A DNA stretch of 64,000 bases from Delphinus delphis. Taxonomy: Eukaryota; Chordata; Mammalia; Artiodactyla; Delphinidae. The stretch covers positions 62,308,080 to 62,372,079 of the forward strand of contig NC_082694.2 of the NCBI RefSeq assembly GCF_949987515.2. Reading direction: 5' to 3'. The translations under genes and the position numbers were made by a program. This document shows positions 60,241 to 64,000 of the stretch, one piece after another (position 1 is the stretch's first letter; each line of letters begins with the position of its first letter). Under the pieces are notes generated by a model. The model was given only the letters and a program-made list of their open reading frames with translations, did not search any database and was not told where the DNA came from.

Positions 60241-60651
60241 CCCCGGCCAAAGGATGTATTTTAAAATAGAGCTTAGAATACATCCAACATTTTTTGTTGT
60301 TTTAATCAGGAGAGACATTCAATATATCCAGTCTCCTAAACTACCAGTGATGGAAGTCTGTTCCTCTACTATTGGAATACTACTTTACTTTTTATTATAA
60401 ATACTACTAAGTCATTGTGCACATCTTTAAATAGATTTATAAGAATAATTCAGTAAATGAAATGATTGGCTAAATAGCATGCATATAATTAAGACCCTTG
60501 ATTTTGTACTGATAAATTGACCATAAATAAGTTTTACTAATTATACAGAGCCAGCAAAACAAGATAGGAAACTAGATATAATTATTATTTCACCATTTTA
60601 CTTTTGAAACATGGAAAACTAATATGATGTTAATATCAGAAATCTAATTTT
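60241..60651. other. AT-rich intergenic DNA
   Basis: No gene or repeat is recognised, apart from the TSD of the next SINE at 60640-60651. Confidence 0.5.
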
Positions 60652-60786
60652 GGGGAGTTCCCAGGTGACCTATAGGTTAGGAGTCCAGGCTTTCACTGCC
60701 GTGGCCAGGGTTCATTCCCTGGTTGGGGAACTGAGATCCTACAAGCAGCCACATAGCTTGGACAAAAAAATTAAAAAAAGAAAGAA
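60652..60786 (+). mobile_element. Older, shorter tRNA-type SINE (CHR/Bov-tA-like)
   Basis: This is a SINE of about 120 bp plus tail: ggggagttcccaggtgacct, a B-box-like gggttcattccc at 60708-60719, then ttggggaactgagatcctac and an A-rich tail. The TSD aaatctaatttt is perfect at 60640-60651 and 60787-60798. It lacks the long ccatggccgctgagcc body of the young SINEs and is more diverged. Confidence 0.8.
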
Positions 60787-60880
60787 AAATCTAATTTTAA
60801 CTAATCTAATAAGTAAAAAAAAATTTTAAGGGGTGAGACAGAGAAGGTTCTTGTTGCATAGCCAAGCTATAGAAAGATAG

Positions 60881-61362
60881 TGTATGGACTGGATACACTG
60901 GTGGTCCCTAAATAGCTATGTCCATGGCTTAATCCTCAGAACCTCTGAAAGTTATTTTATCTGGAAAAAAAAATGGGTGTTTACAGATGTGATTACGTTT
61001 AGGATCTTGAGAGGAGTTTATCCTGGATTTTCTAGGTGGGCCCTAAACCCTAAACACAATCACATGTAACCTTATAAAACATAGAGAGATTAGACCAAGA
61101 AACACCGAGGGACACAGTCAAACAGAAGAGAAGGAGGTAATGTGACCACAGAGGCAGAGACTGAAATGATGTGGTCGCTGGTCTAGGAATGCCAACAGCC
61201 ATCAGAAGCTAGAAGAAGCAAGGAATGGATTTTCCTGTAGAGCCTCCAGAGAGTGTGGTTCTGATGACACCTTGCTTTTGAACTTCTGGGTTCCAGACTG
61301 AGAGAATAAGTTTCTCTTGTTTTAGGCCACCCAGTTTGTGGCAGCTCTAGGAAACTAATACT
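60881..61362 (+). mobile_element. MLT1-like MaLR solo LTR
   Basis: The order of motifs is that of an ERVL-MaLR MLT1 LTR: tttacagatgtgattacgtt, atcctggattttctaggtgg, aggaatggattttcctgtag, agcctccagagagtg, gagaataagtttctcttgtt, ttaggccacccagtttgtgg and gaaactaatac. The 105-codon minus-strand frame inside is not a gene. Confidence 0.8.
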
Positions 61363-63097
61363 GGTAGGTTTTAAGAAAAATCCATCTTTCCTTCTATCTT
61401 TTGTCTTTTTTCTATAGGTAATAGGTAGGTTCTGCTCAATGTCTGACCTCTGTTGTAGATGATAAGGATGACAAAGATGGCTCATTTTATGCGCCGCCAC
61501 AGTTTTACTTCATTGAGGGCAATAACAAATCTACTGGCCCAGACTCTCAGTGTGTTTTATTGAGTGTCCCCAGAACTCTCCTAAACAAATAGGCAAACTT
61601 GAATTATTTTCTGTAGCTGTTTTCCATGTCATATTAAATTTTTAGTCTTAGCGAAGAGGGTTATGTCAAATTTTGGAGATCTAATTGTTTCAAAAAATGT
61701 TCCTGTGATTATCAATTGATATTGTCTAAATAGTTTATTCTCAGAGGGAGATTATGATGTGGCTCTTCCAGCCTCTACCAAACTTACATGGAGTTATTGT
61801 GCACTGCTGAATATGAAAAAAATAACTGTGAAGAACTGTAAGAAAGTCTACATGTAAATCATTTCTGGAATTTCAGTTAAATAAAATCCCAAGAGATCTA
61901 GGTATAGTACACAAACTTGTAGGTGAGGATGAGTCCTCGATCAACCATTACTATTAATTATATTAAGTGTCATGCCTGGCATTCCCTAATCATGATGTGG
62001 ACAGAATGTACATTAGAGAGGTATAATGATTCCAATATATGTAACCTATTATACTTAGAAGCAGAAACAAAGAAAAATATGTAAAGCATAAGGATGGGAT
62101 GGATTGCACTGTAAACTGTCAGATAAAATTTTGTCTCAGACTTTGCTGTCTAGCAGCAAATTTTACATTCCAGAAGTGAGCTAGTCAAAAATGGATAAAC
62201 TTCATGTTTCACATAAACTACAGTGATGATTTCACAGATCTAGAAAAAAGTCATATAACATTCTGAGATACACTTAGCAGATGAGAGAAATGATATACTA
62301 ACGGCATCAATTGAATGGCAAGTTGTGTGTGAAGCAGCATAAAACATTAGCTTGGAATTTTCTGTGCCAAAAGTATGAAATTAAATATAATAATGAATAA
62401 ACCTGAGAGCCATTCCATCTCCAAAGCAATCCCCGCATTTTTCAACAAGAGAAATGATAGATCATCACGTGACTTCTTTAGGAAGGTATAACAAAATTCT
62501 TGAATTTTCAGATCTGTTAGATCAGGTAATTATGAAGAGAAAAAAGAATCCATGCAAAGCTAGTATGTTATAAAAGGAAATGATTTTTCATGATAAAAAA
62601 TTAACTCAGCTACATTTAACAAATGTATATTTCCAGAAATATGACCACAAGAGAAAAGCAAGTTAATTATCTGGGGGAGAGGCTAGAAGGATGAAAATTG
62701 TGTTCTTAACTTGATTTTAGATATGTTTAAAAATAAATATATAATGGTGGGGCATATAGAATCCTACAAAAAGTGGGTACTTATATTTTTTGACCCCTGT
62801 GTCTAGAACACTATCTAGATCTTACATTTTTGTTCAGTGGAACTTACTGCTAAATTTCATAGGGACTCATAGAAGGTCAAAAGATTTGGTTTGCCTGCAT
62901 CTTTCTACCACAGCCTGTGATGGATTGGGTGGCTCTGCTTATACGATGTCAGGAAGTCAGATTTAAGCTAAGGATATTCACTCCATCTGTTGAGTATTTT
63001 CAAGCATCAAAATTTGGGGGTTTCAGTAAACCAAACATTCACTTAGTGAAATGACTCACTTTTCACCTGGGTCTGTTCTTTGGAATTGTATAAATGA
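61363..63097. other. AT-rich intergenic DNA
   Basis: No gene or nameable repeat is seen. Confidence 0.5.
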
Positions 63098-63334
63098 AGG
63101 GTTGGCAGACAATGACTTATAGGTGAACTATAGCCCACAGGTCAAATCTGGCTTGACTCTTATTTTTTTAAATAAAATTTTATTGGAACACAGCCATGCC
63201 CATTCATTTAGGCATTATCGATGGCTGCTTTCTTGCTATAACAGCAAAACTAGGTCTATTCACCAGAAACCAGATGATCAACAAAGCTGAAAATATTTAC
63301 TGTATGGCTCTTTACAGAAAACTTTTACAATCCC
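63098..63334. mobile_element. hAT-type nonautonomous transposon relic, near full length
   Basis: Starts agggttggcagacaatgact, with aataaaattttattggaaca, cagccatgcccattcattta, tcgatggctgctttcttgct and aatatttactgtatggctct following. It has the same family order as the copy at 15568 and is the best preserved of the four. The 61-codon frame at 63196 lies inside it. Confidence 0.7.
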
Positions 63335-64000
63335 ATGTTCTATCTAGAGTAAATTGCAAAACTTTTGTTCAGGTCTCTTAAGAAATAAAGCTAAGTAATG
63401 CTGAATGTTACGTCCTATGTTAAAATTTGAAATTCCTCTAGCCACTTAAACACAGGTAAATAATGGCATTCAAAGCAGTCGTAAAAGACAATTCAGGGAT
63501 TGGTGTGTTGGTAATGAAGAAAAGTAAACTCTTATTCAGGAAAACACTTCAAATTAAATGCTATTCAACACTCAGAGAATCAGAAGTTATTGCAGATCAG
63601 GTGTAGTTTCATCTGACCTCTTAGCTTAGAGATAAAAAATGACAAAACTTGGTTTCTTCTGCTCATTCTTGGCCTGATCCTGATTAAGCAGTGGTTGTGA
63701 ATGCTTTGTTTTCTTGAGTCACAGGTAAGAAGGAGGCTGTTGGTCCTACTCTTTCAGGTGGAAAACTACCCTCACTCTGTGTATCCCTCAGAGCAGATGA
63801 TTGGTATGGGAGTTATGGGAATCCTCGGTGATCCATGTTATTTTAGTCAATCCAATAACCAAATCAAAGTGATTGTGTAGCAATCTAGTCAATCATTCAT
63901 TGATCTGCAATTATAGTAAAAAAAAAAAAAAAACAAACATATTGACTAGAATATTACTGATTTGTTTCGATTAGGTCTACAGAGGAGTTATAATCTCTTT
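63335..64000. other. Intergenic DNA to window end
   Basis: No gene seen. An A run lies near 63919-63933. Confidence 0.5.

Noticed and set aside
60881..61500. 105-codon minus-strand frame at 61183-61500
   Set aside because: Most of it lies in the MLT1-like LTR, and it has no recognisable domain.

Overview
The window is gene-poor, AT-rich mammalian intergenic DNA. The best indicator of lineage is the young SINE present in at least five near-full-length copies. It is a tRNA-derived element with an intact A box and B box, a 5' end reading ggcttccctggtggcgcag and a 3' A-tail, and I recognise it as the CHR-type family of whales and their relatives. Together with L1 copies of a cetartiodactyl type carrying very long GC-rich 5' UTRs, this points to a cetacean. 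That is recognition from memory, not a database match. I find no intact host protein-coding gene and no structural RNA gene. Almost every long open frame lies in L1 sense or antisense sequence, in SINEs, or in one processed pseudogene.

Layout. 1-3742: unique AT-rich DNA with one SINE (798-1011). 3758-11311: a full-length minus-strand L1 (called L1-A) with a 15-bp target-site duplication (TSD). 11327-23460: older sequence with a SINE at 12968-13182, MIR, L2 and hAT-like relics, local tandem duplications, and a SINE at 21581. 23690-25960: an ancient L1 invaded by a younger truncated L1 (L1-B) and by a SINE with a perfect 17-bp TSD. 29660-36832: a second full-length minus-strand L1 (L1-C) with a 14-bp TSD. 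36847-47930: MIR, L2, a SINE, a tiny twin-primed L1 (L1-D, 42811-43031), a probable solo LTR near 44000-44459 and hAT relics.

47988-51042 is a processed pseudogene of AMD1 (S-adenosylmethionine decarboxylase) with most of its 3' UTR, abutting a SINE fragment. 51953-52572 is a Tigger-like DNA transposon with a second copy of the same family inserted at a TA. 53941-54040 is an inverted, rearranged second copy of the end of the AMD1 retrocopy. 54108-60240 is a composite of two L1 pieces in convergent orientation: 5' UTR plus partial ORF1 on plus, then partial ORF2 plus 5' UTR on minus. 60652-64000 holds an older SINE, an MLT1-like MaLR LTR, a hAT relic and unique DNA.

No gene system operates here. 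The interest lies in the insertion and rearrangement history: nested insertions, microhomology junctions, two different L1 5' UTR architectures, and an open reading frame antisense to the L1 5' UTR that stays open in three of four copies and ends at the same place in all four. All L1 ORFs seen are broken, so no copy looks able to move autonomously.
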